64,000 nt of DNA from Coriobacteriaceae bacterium (GCA_902835305.1 CADFMD010000012.1:1-64000); one strand, 5' to 3'; positions 7,801 through 15,133 are shown, counted from the stretch's first letter. Notes: generated by a model not told the origin, from the letters alone. Translations and numbers: made by a program.

Positions 7801-8166
7801 GTCGAGGCACGTGCCAAGGTCGCGCCCGCCAAGGCCATCCTGGACGAGAAGCAGACCGCGGTGGACGAGCTCCAGCCCGGCTATGATGCGGCACTCGCCG
7901 CCTACGAGTTGGCGAAGTCCGACCGCATCGCAGCGGAGCAGAAGCTTTCCGATGAGATCGCACGACAGGAGGCAGAGGAGGTCGCAAAGCAGCAGGCGGC
8001 ATACAGCCCGAAGCACCTCGCCGGCACGGATACCGCCCAGACCGGCAGCCTCGCCCAGACCGGTGACCGCGCGGGACTCATCGGCGAGACGTTCGTCATC
8101 GGCGGTACCGTCCTCGTGGCGACCGGCGTCTTCCTCGACCGGAAGAAGCGCCGCGAGCAGATGTAA
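4810..8166 (+). CDS. Wall-anchored CAP-domain coiled-coil adhesin
   Basis: Large secreted surface protein, 1118 aa. Residues 1-55 look like a long signal peptide ending near TAFA-QT. Residues about 75-455 and 690-1070 are Ala/Asp/Lys-rich heptad-like helices, predicted coiled coils with internal repeats (for example DAQRAVDAAK occurs twice). Between them, about 457-680, is a CAP/SCP-like domain with NDYRKSVGL and VGHYMNIINP. The C-terminus has LAQTG (1081-1085), a hydrophobic segment and the tail KKRREQ, a sortase signal of the LAXTG kind used in high-GC Gram-positives. A stalk-like adhesin or matrix-binding role is inferred. It is the main cargo of the element, and its GC-rich coding differs from the flanks. 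ATG 4810 is preceded by a weak aagga. Confidence 0.85.
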   Translation: MTQGKHFAAGGDHFAALPSKKIHTPKGIARLTVTAATMAAMTGSSLISPFTAFAQTGDGGTQHPAVMSPIAAHAGAASGAGAKSAAQTIADLQKAVDEAKAKEDAAKASYDEVAGLYNEAASARDQAKASYDSAVNAGTAADRAAMDEYARQVAEGKDAADAAGKHLEQAKAGLADAKADASEKDEAYQSAIKAAQNAKDALDKAKADAVSATPEAISAAEQAVRDAQAAVDRAQAELNNANTTLADAQSKLVAAQSAKDAADSVLAAAKQNKDAADAKAAAASAAYEKAKADLAAAEAGASGPEYDAAKQKVADAEAALAAARAAQSQCESELEQAQSAAATAQADLNDAQASLSVKQQAAADAESGVNAAQSALDAANADLDAAKQANVDAISKLDAAKQAVKDAESAKAAADVELANAKAAKDTADAAVTAAQQKVDEARAKLDSADAQLKQGAIGFFRAMGADDAVNIILNAKYAGKTEVGNSKDATSLDNMLNAIRWMKSVNDYRKSVGLSELHVTYKLIAGAIADANYSDTVLDHARQYDFAENLAWNYGIDPSGQWIEQEKGFFDKATEALYGVTGLVGKDAYDFYAKNGVAINHWIADNCRWENGSSGTVGHYMNIINPELAVMGMATCTKGTMSGLQTQCYTAEISGWSGSGWNMNPISVDEYEQKLISYINGLKNAKSALDAAKADLASKQQAAAGAATTVQQKQVAADSAQADVDAAKQDVTDAQRAVDAAKADLAAKQQGVTDARAGLDAAKSSLDAANAAVVTAKSTVQQKQVAFDAANAAVTTAQSKLDSAKADTAAKQQGVDDANADLAKFFQDVADAKKAVDTAKSVHDAAAADQVEKATVLAAAEQKADATARALADAQRAVDAAKTDTGVAADRLTGSQTDLEDAQSNLDILTGLAAKLAEAQQREQDAVRAVNDTKVELDAAKAAAGAAESLVSAAEQAKAQADAKLSKLNSIDAGAAIASGRDANADDALNALFAAAVEARAKVAPAKAILDEKQTAVDELQPGYDAALAAYELAKSDRIAAEQKLSDEIARQEAEEVAKQQAAYSPKHLAGTDTAQTGSLAQTGDRAGLIGETFVIGGTVLVATGVFLDRKKRREQM

Positions 8167-8231
8167 AAGCGAGTCGGGCGTTGGATATCGGCTAGTGTCC
8201 AACGCCTGGTTTCATGGACAGGGAGATCGGT

Positions 8232-8882
8232 GTGAGAACAAAGGCTATTATCGTTGCGCTTCTGGTGTGCCTTTCGGCACCTCAACTTGGATGTGCCAGC
8301 GTTGCAAAGCAAGGAAGCGGCTCTACGGAAAGGGCCGCCACAGCGGTAAAGAATAAAGACAAAAAGAAGCCAAGCGAAGAAAAGGCGGCGCAAACCTCTG
8401 GAACCAAGAACGAGGAGAAGAAAGAATCCGACGACAAGGACCAGAAGTCCGATGACTCCAAGAAGGAGGATAACAAGTCTTCCGATTCCTCGAAGTCGGA
8501 CAGCAAGGGCGATTCCTCCCAGTCCAAGCAGAATCCCGGCAATTCGCAGAGTTCCGGCAGCAACAATTCCTCTTCCAACGGCGGCAGCCAGAAGAAGTGG
8601 GTTGCCGAGCAGGGCCACTGGGAGACAGATTACAGCCAGGTCTGGGTGCCGAATGTGGTTTATACGCGCCATGAACGTTGGATCTGCAGTGCATGCCACG
8701 CAGCATTTGGATCTGCAGCCGAAATGGACGCTCACGCTCACGCTACTTTTGGCGATGCGCAGCATCCTAACGGCGGTTCTGCAATCAATGATTCGTATAC
8801 CACCTCTGAGGACCAAGGACATTATGAACAGCAGGCTACGGGACAACATTGGGTTGTCGACGTCGCCGGTCACTGGGAGTAA
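8232..8882 (+). CDS. Secreted zinc-finger-like lipoprotein candidate
   Basis: About 216 aa. The hydrophobic N-terminus ends in PQLGCAS, so it could be a lipoprotein, although the lipobox is not canonical. A long Ser/Lys/Asp/Asn-rich hydrophilic stretch follows (about 25-120). The C-terminal domain contains CSACHAAF then HAHATF ... H, a C2H2-like metal site. It is flanked by two similar aromatic motifs (EQGHWETDYSQVW and GQHWVVDVAGHWE). GTG 8232 is chosen because agggag lies 7 nt upstream; an ATG at 8214 lacks an SD. It follows the adhesin by 65 bp and may work with it at the surface. No specific function is recognised. Confidence 0.65.
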   Translation: MRTKAIIVALLVCLSAPQLGCASVAKQGSGSTERAATAVKNKDKKKPSEEKAAQTSGTKNEEKKESDDKDQKSDDSKKEDNKSSDSSKSDSKGDSSQSKQNPGNSQSSGSNNSSSNGGSQKKWVAEQGHWETDYSQVWVPNVVYTRHERWICSACHAAFGSAAEMDAHAHATFGDAQHPNGGSAINDSYTTSEDQGHYEQQATGQHWVVDVAGHWE

Positions 8883-8938
8883 TGTACATCGTTCCTCTCC
8901 TCTTACATTTGGTAAATGTTTATTTGCGGGCGGCCGGT

Positions 8939-8963
8939 TCGGCCGCCTTTTTTAGACGCCCAG
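8939..8963 (+). terminator. Rho-independent terminator
   Basis: Arms ggcggccg (8939-8946) and cggccgcc (8950-8957) with a 3-base loop, followed by six T. It ends the adhesin/lipoprotein transcript. Confidence 0.88.
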
Positions 8964-9270
8964 TCTGGGAGCAAACGATAGGAAAGCAATCAAACGAGAG
9001 GCCGTTCCAAAAGAATTCGGCGGTGCCGGATGCTTCGGGCAAAACCTTCCGCAAATCGGTAAGGTCTTCCATCAACTTGCTCCAGCCCTCGCCCGGAGTC
9101 CGCTACAGCGAATTTCTAACACTCAGCATCCTTCGCGTTAAAAATTCGCTTCCGCTCACGGTCTCCGCTGACACTACGACACCGCGAAGCCTTTCGCTCG
9201 AAACGAGGCCTCTCATTTCGTGTCTACGCTACGCTTCGCCCAATCGCCGTCCCGGTGATTGCAAGATTGG

Positions 9271-9495
9271 TGTTGGGCTAGATAAATGGGGCCATACGCG
9301 CCCCCTTTATCTGCCAACACATCTTGTTTAACACCTCACACGGCGATAAAGTTAGAAATGAAGTTCGCCTTCATTTCTCTAAGGGAAGCGACGGCGTCAC
9401 TTCAAAAATCGGCGCGACGTCAGTCGCTCCTAAAAAGGAAAGCAATCTCATATCGGTTTTGAATCGGTGGCCTCACCGATTCGCTCTGCTTTCCT
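9271..9495. other. Hairpin-rich region before mobC, possible oriT
   Basis: Bases 8964-9505 hold no convincing gene. Three structures stand out. A long imperfect hairpin spans 9271-9319 (tgttgg/ccaaca outside, gataaatgggg/ccccctttatc inside). A perfect 9-base inverted repeat lies at 9354-9378 (agaaatgaa/ttcatttct). A nested pair spans 9436-9495 (aggaaagca/tgctttcct around gaatcggtg/caccgattc). Position immediately upstream of mobC and the relaxase is the usual place for oriT. No nic site can be assigned by eye. Confidence 0.4.
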
Positions 9496-9505
9496 GGGGG
9501 CATGA

Positions 9506-10093
9506 ATGATGAGTTGCAAACGTCCGTACACCGTTAAGGCGACACTCACTTCTGAAGAATACGAAACGCTTTCCGCTTTGGCAGAAAAGGCGGGCATGAC
9601 GAAAGCCGAATTCATTCGCTATGCACTGATTCATTGGAATGAATCGTTCGATGATCTAGCCATTTCCAAAAATAAGAACGGTGGCCGTAGCAAAAAGCTG
9701 CAAACCGTTTCAGAGGATTCGAACGAAAAGCGCTCGGCGGTTATTTACGTCAAAGTCACCGATGGCGAGCACGAGGCGATTCGCAAGCAGGCGGATGCGC
9801 TCGGCACGACCGTCAGTGCGTATGCCCGCCGCGTGATGCTGGCCGGGAAAATCGAGATGATCGATTTCGATATGAGCCAGGTCGCAAAAATCTATCACGA
9901 GCTGTATCGCGAGGGGACGAACCTCAACCAGCTGATGTACTTCGTGCACGCGCAAGGTCTTCCGGCCTACAACGAGAAGGCAGTTTTCCGAACGCTTGAA
10001 AAGGTTTACCAGAACGCCCGCAAAGTCACTCTCTTTATCGAAGAACTCGAACAGCGCTATTTCGTCGGCGGTGATCAAAATGACCGTCGTTAA
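9506..10093 (+). CDS. mobC: Mobilization accessory protein MobC
   Basis: Relaxosome accessory protein, 195 aa. Two ribbon-helix-helix-like segments are visible: residues about 5-45 (YTVKATLTSEEYETLSALAE) and about 75-115 (VKVTDGEHEAIRKQADALGT ... YARRVML). A MobC-type C-terminus follows (GTNLNQLMYFVHAQGL). It would bind oriT and help the relaxase. ATG 9506 and ATG 9509 are both possible, and the upstream ctggggg is a poor SD. It overlaps the relaxase start by 14 bases, so the two are translationally coupled. Confidence 0.85.
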   Translation: MMSCKRPYTVKATLTSEEYETLSALAEKAGMTKAEFIRYALIHWNESFDDLAISKNKNGGRSKKLQTVSEDSNEKRSAVIYVKVTDGEHEAIRKQADALGTTVSAYARRVMLAGKIEMIDFDMSQVAKIYHELYREGTNLNQLMYFVHAQGLPAYNEKAVFRTLEKVYQNARKVTLFIEELEQRYFVGGDQNDRR

Positions 10094-11279
10094 GCAGAAA
10101 GGTGTTTCGTCCGAGCGCTATGCGAAGAACGTGCGCAAGTACATTAACGGAAAGTACGCTTTGGCCCGCGGCGGCTGGAACCTCGCGAACCGAAAGTACT
10201 GGTTTTCCGAGATGGCTATGACGCGGAAGATGTTTCATCACGACAGGCCTGCGCGTGCCGGCGCGAAGAACATAACGATGCTTCATCAGGTTCTTGCGTT
10301 TCTTCCCGAGGAGTGCAGCTGCAACGGAGGCAAGATGACCCCCGATGCATGTATGGCCTACGCGGAGCAATGGCTTGCGAAACACTACCCGCATCAACAA
10401 GTGATTGTCGCCTTGCATGAGGAAAGCGATAAGGCGGGAAAACGTTACGCGGTCCATATGGCGATTAACCGCACGGATCTTTTGACGGGTAAGCGTTGCG
10501 AGACGGGTGGGCGTCGCGGAAAGTACGAACGCGCTGCGTGGGTTCGTGAAATGGACAAGGCCTGGAATCTCGCTCAGCTCGAAAAGGGAAAGAAGAACTC
10601 GAAGATTCGAGACCGACAGCCGCGCGACACTGAAAAGAAAATTGTCGATCGGGGAGAGTACAGCTATAAAAACAATTTGCGCGAGTTGATCCATATTGCA
10701 ATCAACGACTATCACCCGAAGACTATGGAGCAGTTCAAAAAGTTACTTGCCTCATGGGGCGTAGAGATTTTCATTAAGAACAACCGAGTCTATGCGACGG
10801 ATCTCGATATCAAGGAGGCCGGCAATCCGAAATGCACTTTCAACCTGACCCGTCTTGACGGGCGGTTTGCGATCAAGCAGCTTGAGGCGGCCTTTAAAAA
10901 TAACGTGCTGGAAGCCGAGCGAGCCCTTCCTTATGAGAGGCGTTGCGAGATTTACATTCAACGGCTTAAGAAAGCGTATTCGGCGTGGGTCGAGCAGGCA
11001 GAGGCGAGCAAGGGCGTCGCCTACAATCTCTTCCCTAAGTTCATCGCACCGAAGTGCGATGAAGATCTGCTCGAGGATCCGGCGGTTCGTGATGAGCTTC
11101 TTGCCCGGCGCGGTTACGCAAGGGAGATTCGAAACCGTTACGCCGGCGCCGTTCCCGATGCTGGCGATGACCGCGTTCGCGCCGCAGGCCGAGCCCATGG
11201 TGGCAACATCGACATCTCGCCGCAGGTCGATCGTGCGGTCGACCGAGGCGATTACGCTCGCGGAGACACGCCTCGCTAG
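10080..11279 (+). CDS. mobA: Relaxase/mobilization nuclease (MobA/VirD2-like)
   Basis: DNA-nicking relaxase of the MOBP/VirD2-like superfamily, 399 aa, which would cut oriT and lead the transferred strand. The N-terminal nuclease region includes an HQQVIVALHEESDK strand and the metal-site-like motif YAVHMAINRTDLLTGKR (about residues 121-137). This motif has one His where three-His relaxases have more. The rest is basic and helical. ATG 10080 overlaps mobC; an in-frame ATG at 9996 would lie deep inside mobC and is rejected. With MobC it forms a minimal mobilization module. Confidence 0.85.
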   Translation: MTVVKQKGVSSERYAKNVRKYINGKYALARGGWNLANRKYWFSEMAMTRKMFHHDRPARAGAKNITMLHQVLAFLPEECSCNGGKMTPDACMAYAEQWLAKHYPHQQVIVALHEESDKAGKRYAVHMAINRTDLLTGKRCETGGRRGKYERAAWVREMDKAWNLAQLEKGKKNSKIRDRQPRDTEKKIVDRGEYSYKNNLRELIHIAINDYHPKTMEQFKKLLASWGVEIFIKNNRVYATDLDIKEAGNPKCTFNLTRLDGRFAIKQLEAAFKNNVLEAERALPYERRCEIYIQRLKKAYSAWVEQAEASKGVAYNLFPKFIAPKCDEDLLEDPAVRDELLARRGYAREIRNRYAGAVPDAGDDRVRAAGRAHGGNIDISPQVDRAVDRGDYARGDTPR

Positions 11280-11397
11280 TTTTGGAGAGCCTATCGTCGG
11301 TGCCCTAGCGTGCTGCCATCCAGTGCCGATTCTTTCATGCTCGCAATTCGGCGAGGGTGAGGAGTATGAATTGATCGGCGGGAGTCAGCCGCTCTGA

Positions 11398-11403
11398 TAG
11401 AAT
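11398..11403 (+). promoter_or_regulatory. Extended -10 box upstream of small peptide gene
   Basis: TGA-TAGAAT with an in-phase TG. No convincing -35 at 17 bases. It lies about 60 bases upstream of the small ORF at 11467. Confidence 0.35.
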
Positions 11404-11466
11404 CGTCCTTGCTGTCGGTAGCCCTCGTGCCGGGCAGAGCCCTCCATTCGATGGGAGGTGATGCCC

Positions 11467-11592
11467 ATGACCGATTTCACCGAGCTCGTGAAGCTCCTGA
11501 CCGCTACGGTCTCGCTCCTCACGGCCCTTGTCGGCCTTTCCAAGGCACTCAAGCAGGGCTCGAAGCCCAAAAAGAAAGGCCACCGTCGCTAA
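11467..11592 (+). CDS. Small single-span membrane peptide (41 aa)
   Basis: A 41-residue peptide beginning MTDFTELVKLL, with one hydrophobic helix (about residues 8-26) and a very basic tail (KQGSKPKKKGHRR). The ggaggt at 11454-11459 gives 7-nt spacing to ATG 11467; ATG 11461 is too close. A 10-base inverted repeat (gggcagagcc 11432-11441, ggctctgccc 11620-11629) brackets the gene, so leader and trailer of the mRNA could pair. The shape (short hydrophobic helix, basic tail, long-range mRNA pairing) resembles type I toxins or small holin-like peptides. No family was recognised. Confidence 0.55.
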   Translation: MTDFTELVKLLTATVSLLTALVGLSKALKQGSKPKKKGHRR

Positions 11593-11796
11593 GACGATGA
11601 CCTAACTCTATTAAGCAACGGCTCTGCCCAGCTCACTACAACTTGGGCTGCCGTCGGCACCATTCTACCCTTCTGACGAGGAATTCGTCCATATTTCAAA
11701 AATCGAATCCTGTTCGCGCGTGGGCGCGTGGGCGTAAACTTTTAGTTGGGCAAACCCGACAGATTGGAGCTTGAAACATGAGGGATATGCACCTCA

Positions 11797-11848
11797 TGTC
11801 GCTCATAAAACGTCTCCTGACCTCGAAGGAGAACGTTTTTTAGCGACA
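11797..11848 (+). terminator. Two-layer hairpin before the phosphoesterase operon
   Basis: Outer arms tgtcgct (11797-11803) and agcgaca (11842-11848) enclose an inner stem aaaacgtctcc/ggagaacgtttt with one bulge, followed by T residues. It reads as a terminator or attenuator about 16 bases before the first phosphoesterase start codon. The rest of 11593-11863 holds nothing else clear. Confidence 0.6.
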
Positions 11849-11863
11849 GAAGGAGACATAAAT

Positions 11864-12502
11864 ATGATCTGGTTTACCAGCGACACCCACTTCGGGCATG
11901 AGAACGTGCTGAAGTTCACCGACCGCCCGTGGGAGACGATTTGGCAGATGAACGACGCCATCGTCGACAGCATCAACGGCAGGGTTGCCGTGGACGACGA
12001 GCTCTACATCCTGGGTGATTTCTCATTCAAGATGACCGCCCAGGACGCCTACGGGCTGCGCAAGCGGATCGCCTGCAGGCGCATCCACCTCGTCCCGGGA
12101 AACCACGACAAGGACTGGACCCAGCCGGCGGTCGCGGGCGCCTTCACCGTGGAGCCGCCGATCTGCGTGCTCAAGATCGACGGGCAGAAGATCGTCCTGA
12201 GCCATTACCCCATGGCCGACTGGCAGGGCATGAGCCATGGATCGTGGCACCTCCACGGGCACATCCACAGCAGCGGCGGCGCGTACAACGAGTTCAACCG
12301 CAAGCAGGGCCTTCTGCGCTACGACGTCGGTTGCGATGCCAACGGGCACTCCCCGGTGAGCCTCGACGAGCTGAGGGAGTGGTTCGCCGGAGTCGGCGAG
12401 CCGTGCGGCCGGGTGAAATGGCCCTGGTGGGTCAACGAGACCGGCGACAGGCAGGTCGAGCGCGAGCTGGCGGCGTACAAGAGGGAAGAGGTGATTCGAT
12501 GA
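11864..12502 (+). CDS. Metallophosphoesterase 1
   Basis: Calcineurin-like phosphoesterase, 212 aa. The metal-binding signature is complete: SDTHFGH near residue 6, GDFSF near 53, PGNHD near 76, SHYPMADW near 110, and HLHGHIHSSG near 126-135. The family hydrolyses phosphomono- or diesters, and the substrate cannot be told. ATG 11864 has aggag 8 nt upstream; the longer frame from 11771 runs through the terminator-like hairpin and is rejected. The stop overlaps the next start (ATGA). It is more distant from the two following phosphoesterases than they are from each other. Confidence 0.88.
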   Translation: MIWFTSDTHFGHENVLKFTDRPWETIWQMNDAIVDSINGRVAVDDELYILGDFSFKMTAQDAYGLRKRIACRRIHLVPGNHDKDWTQPAVAGAFTVEPPICVLKIDGQKIVLSHYPMADWQGMSHGSWHLHGHIHSSGGAYNEFNRKQGLLRYDVGCDANGHSPVSLDELREWFAGVGEPCGRVKWPWWVNETGDRQVERELAAYKREEVIR

Positions 12503-13224
12503 CGGTCTATGTGACGGGCGACATCCACGGTGGGCTCGACATGCAAAAGCTCCGCGACTGGGAGCTTGGGGATAGCCTTACCGGCGATGACTACCTCATT
12601 GTCGCCGGCGACTTTGGCTTTCCGTGGGATTTCTCTGCCGAGGAATGCGCCGATATCGCCTGGCTGGAGTCGCGCCCCTACACGGTGCTGTTCGTCGACG
12701 GCAACCACGAGCGCTTCGATCACTGGGCGGAGCGACCCATGGAACTGTGGCACGGTGGGCTGACGCAACGCCTGTCGGATACTTCGTCTATCCGCCGCCT
12801 CATGCGCGGGGAGGTCTTCGAGCTCGACGGCTCGACGGTCTTCACCATGGGCGGTGCCACGAGCGTGGACAGGGAATACCGCGTGCCGTATTCCAGCTGG
12901 TGGCCTCAGGAGCTTCCGGACGAGCGCGAATTCGATGCCGCGCGGGCCAAGCTCGACGAGGTCGGCTGGAAGGTCGACTGCGTCATCACCCATACCTGCG
13001 CCACGCGCATGCTCTCGCCGACGCTCTACCCGGACCCGGGCTGGGAACGCCCTGATGTGGACCGGCTGACCGGATTCCTCGACGAGATCGAGGATCGCCT
13101 GGACTATAAGCACTGGTATTACGGTCATTTTCACCGAGACGGCAACCCGGACGAACGGCACACGGTGCTGTATGACCGGATCGTGAGGCTCGGGGACAAA
13201 CTCCTGCCGTGGGGTGCGTACTGA
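12499..13224 (+). CDS. Metallophosphoesterase 2
   Basis: Calcineurin-like phosphoesterase, 241 aa. Motifs in order: TGDIHGG (about 6-12), AGDFGFPWD (about 39-47), VDGNHERFDHW (about 67-77), a conserved MRGEVFELDG segment, ITHTCATRML and a terminal YYGHFHRD. The last two supply the expected metal-binding His residues. It is clearly paralogous to the next gene, with the same opening MTVYVTGD and the same GHxHRD end. It overlaps gene 1 by 4 bases and gene 3 by 1 base, so the three are one coupled operon. Confidence 0.88.
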   Translation: MTVYVTGDIHGGLDMQKLRDWELGDSLTGDDYLIVAGDFGFPWDFSAEECADIAWLESRPYTVLFVDGNHERFDHWAERPMELWHGGLTQRLSDTSSIRRLMRGEVFELDGSTVFTMGGATSVDREYRVPYSSWWPQELPDEREFDAARAKLDEVGWKVDCVITHTCATRMLSPTLYPDPGWERPDVDRLTGFLDEIEDRLDYKHWYYGHFHRDGNPDERHTVLYDRIVRLGDKLLPWGAY

Positions 13225-13961
13225 TGACGGTCTATGTGACAGGCGACGTGCACGGCAGGGCCGAGTACGGGTCCAGCCGGTTTGCATTCAAAAATTGGCC
13301 GCTGGGCCGGACCCTGACGCGCGATGACGCGGTGATCGTGGCCGGCGACTTCGGCTTTGTCTGGGATGGCTCGAATGCTGAGAGGTATTGGCTCGACTGG
13401 TTCGAGTCGAAGCCCTGGACCACGTGTTTCGTAGACGGCAACCATGAGAACCACCACGCCCTGGCCGGGCTGCCGGTGCGGGAGTGGAACGGCGGGCTCG
13501 TCCATGAGGCACGACCGCACGTGCTGCACCTGATGCGCGGAGAGGTGTTCGATATCGACGGGCTCACAGTCCTTGCCATGGGCGGCGCCGCGAGCAACGA
13601 CAGGCAGTATCGCAAGGAGGGGAGGAGCTGGTGGCCCGAGGAGATGCCGAGCGAGAAAGAGACGGAACACTGCCGCTCCTCGCTCGACCGCGTGGGCTGG
13701 AAGGTCGACTACGTTGTGACTCACGAGGCTCCTGCTGCCCTGGCTAGAGAGCTGTGTCGCGAACGCGGACGTGAGTACCGCGGGGATCCGCTGCAAACCT
13801 TCCTGGGTGAGCTCGACGGACGGCTCGGCTACCGCGTCTGGTTCTTCGGTCACTACCATCGCGATAAATGGTGCGACACCAGGCATCGCCTTATCTATCG
13901 AGACATCGTGCCGATCGAAGATGCTGCGCCCGGTTCTAGAAACCTTCTAAAAGCGCTCTAG
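13224..13961 (+). CDS. Metallophosphoesterase 3
   Basis: Calcineurin-like phosphoesterase, 245 aa, a paralog of the preceding gene. Motifs are TGDVHGRAEYG, AGDFGFVWDG, VDGNHENHHAL, LMRGEVFDIDG, THEAPAAL and FFGHYHRDKW. All metal-binding positions appear kept, so both copies are probably active. The gene starts on the last base of the previous stop codon. Its stop codon lies inside a 16-base inverted repeat (13934-13974). A substrate such as a nucleotide, RNA end or cyclic nucleotide is possible but not shown. Confidence 0.88.
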   Translation: MTVYVTGDVHGRAEYGSSRFAFKNWPLGRTLTRDDAVIVAGDFGFVWDGSNAERYWLDWFESKPWTTCFVDGNHENHHALAGLPVREWNGGLVHEARPHVLHLMRGEVFDIDGLTVLAMGGAASNDRQYRKEGRSWWPEEMPSEKETEHCRSSLDRVGWKVDYVVTHEAPAALARELCRERGREYRGDPLQTFLGELDGRLGYRVWFFGHYHRDKWCDTRHRLIYRDIVPIEDAAPGSRNLLKAL

Positions 13962-13974
13962 AAGGTTTCTAGAA
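13934..13974. terminator. Long inverted repeat at the operon end
   Basis: Perfect 16-base arms ttctagaaaccttcta (13934-13949) and tagaaggtttctagaa (13959-13974) with a 9-base loop, overlapping the last codons of phosphoesterase 3. It lacks a T-run, so it may be an mRNA-stabilising stem or a bidirectional block between convergent genes. Confidence 0.55.
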
Positions 13975-14003
13975 ATCAGTTACCTGACAGGAAGGGCGCG
14001 GGA

Positions 14004-14582
14004 CTACTCGCCCCTCATCTTGGTCATGACCTCGACCTTGGCCTCGGCCACGGTCGCCCGCCGCTCGGAGGCGGCGAGGCGGTCCTTGAGGGCGGCGACT
14101 TCGGCCATCAGGTCGCGCTGGGCCAGGAGCGCATCGCTCAGCTCGGCTTGGGCTTTCAACGCGGCGTCACGCTCGACGCGCAGACGCTCGATCTCATCGG
14201 ACATGGCCTCAGCCTCGGCGTGGAGCTGGACGACCTGCCTGCTGAGCTCCCTGGCATCGGCGAGGTATCTGACGCTCGCGGCATGGAGCTCATTGTTTTC
14301 GAGCTCGATGCTCGCGGTGTCGAGCTCGAACTTCTCCTCGATAAAGGCGACCCGCTCATTGCAGTCGGCCTCAAGTCTTTCGTTCCGGTCTCTCGCCTCG
14401 ACGAGCTTGCGGTTGAATTCGTCGAGCTGGGCCCTGAGTAACGCGTTCTCGGTCTTGAGATCGGCGGTCTCGCGCAGCAGCTTCTCTCGCCAAGCCTTTT
14501 CAATCTGCTCGGCGGCCTCATCGAGGACGTCCTTCGCGCCGGGCGTCTCGCTGATTTTTCTGTCGTTCGGGTTGTCTGTCAT
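14004..14582 (-). CDS. Coiled-coil protein of the element
   Basis: Soluble 192-aa protein that is almost entirely predicted coiled coil (about residues 20-185), rich in Glu, Ala, Leu and Arg with heptad spacing. The N-terminal 15 residues are polar. ATG 14582 has ggag about 9 nt upstream; a TTG at 14597 overlaps that SD and is rejected. It is convergent with the phosphoesterase operon. No catalytic motif is seen. A structural, relaxosome-scaffold or cytoskeleton-like role would be speculation. Confidence 0.6.
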   Translation of the reverse strand: MTDNPNDRKISETPGAKDVLDEAAEQIEKAWREKLLRETADLKTENALLRAQLDEFNRKLVEARDRNERLEADCNERVAFIEEKFELDTASIELENNELHAASVRYLADARELSRQVVQLHAEAEAMSDEIERLRVERDAALKAQAELSDALLAQRDLMAEVAALKDRLAASERRATVAEAKVEVMTKMRGE

Positions 14583-14896
14583 CGTGCGGCACTCCAATCA
14601 ACAATGGGCATGGCTCCGCCATGCCGTACGGCTGGGAACAAATACGCGGCCGCTGTTGAGTTGTGTTTGTCCTGCGCTTGGTGAGTTCTAAAAGCGTCTC
14701 AAGTCATACGTTCACGCAGGTTTTCGATTGGAGAAATACCGCACGTTTTCATGGTATCACGTGCCTTAAAGAACATGAATGGGCGGTCATATCGATTCGT
14801 TGAAAATAGCACCTACGACGTGCTGGTGGCGGGAGAGTGATGGCGTTAAAGATGTCGAGAATGATTATGGGAGTATTTTAGATGCAGGTATGAGAA

Positions 14897-14958
14897 AGGG
14901 TCGAATCGAAGTGTCTGGCCGGACGCCAATTGTCCGGGAACTGTTTCGGTTCGACCCT
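14897..14958. repeat. 62-bp imperfect palindrome (MITE-like)
   Basis: Arms agggtcgaa ... ttcgaccct flank a second, imperfect pair (gtctggccggac/gtccgggaac). It lies in the otherwise gene-poor stretch 14598-15190, directly downstream of the toxin remnant. Confidence 0.55.
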
Positions 14959-14966
14959 GCTTCATT

Positions 14967-15091
14967 TTACATCCGCGGCATGTTTTTGTAGACGCCTGGC
15001 GATTACCGACCTTCACGACCTCGATGACGGTTTCCCCGTCCTCGATTCTTGCCAGATTGCGGTAGACATGCTGCGTGAATGGTCGGATATC
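14967..15091 (-). pseudogene. RelE/ParE-like toxin remnant, frameshifted
   Basis: The minus strand encodes HVYRNLARIEDGETVIEVVK and then VGNRQ, like the last strands of RelE/ParE-family toxins. The expected ending VYKNMPRM-stop is present one frame away immediately after VGNRQ. This implies loss of about one base near 14998. The N-terminal half is missing, and a hairpin (15096-15133) sits where it should be. No antitoxin was seen. A dead remnant is the simplest reading. Confidence 0.45.
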
Positions 15092-15095
15092 ATTT

Positions 15096-15133
15096 GAGCC
15101 AGAATCATCTTCTATTGAAGCGGATTCTGGCTC
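15096..15133. terminator. Hairpin with T-run
   Basis: Eleven-base arms gagccagaatc (15096-15106) and gattctggctc (15123-15133), followed on the plus strand by agtggttttt. Confidence 0.5.

Noticed and set aside
4951..8202. 1083-codon open frame antisense to the adhesin
   Set aside because: Leu/Gly/Cys/Arg-rich mirror of the Ala-rich repeats, with no initiation signal.
8849..9331. 160-codon frame in the pre-mobC region
   Set aside because: It spans a strong terminator and several hairpins and has no SD or motif.
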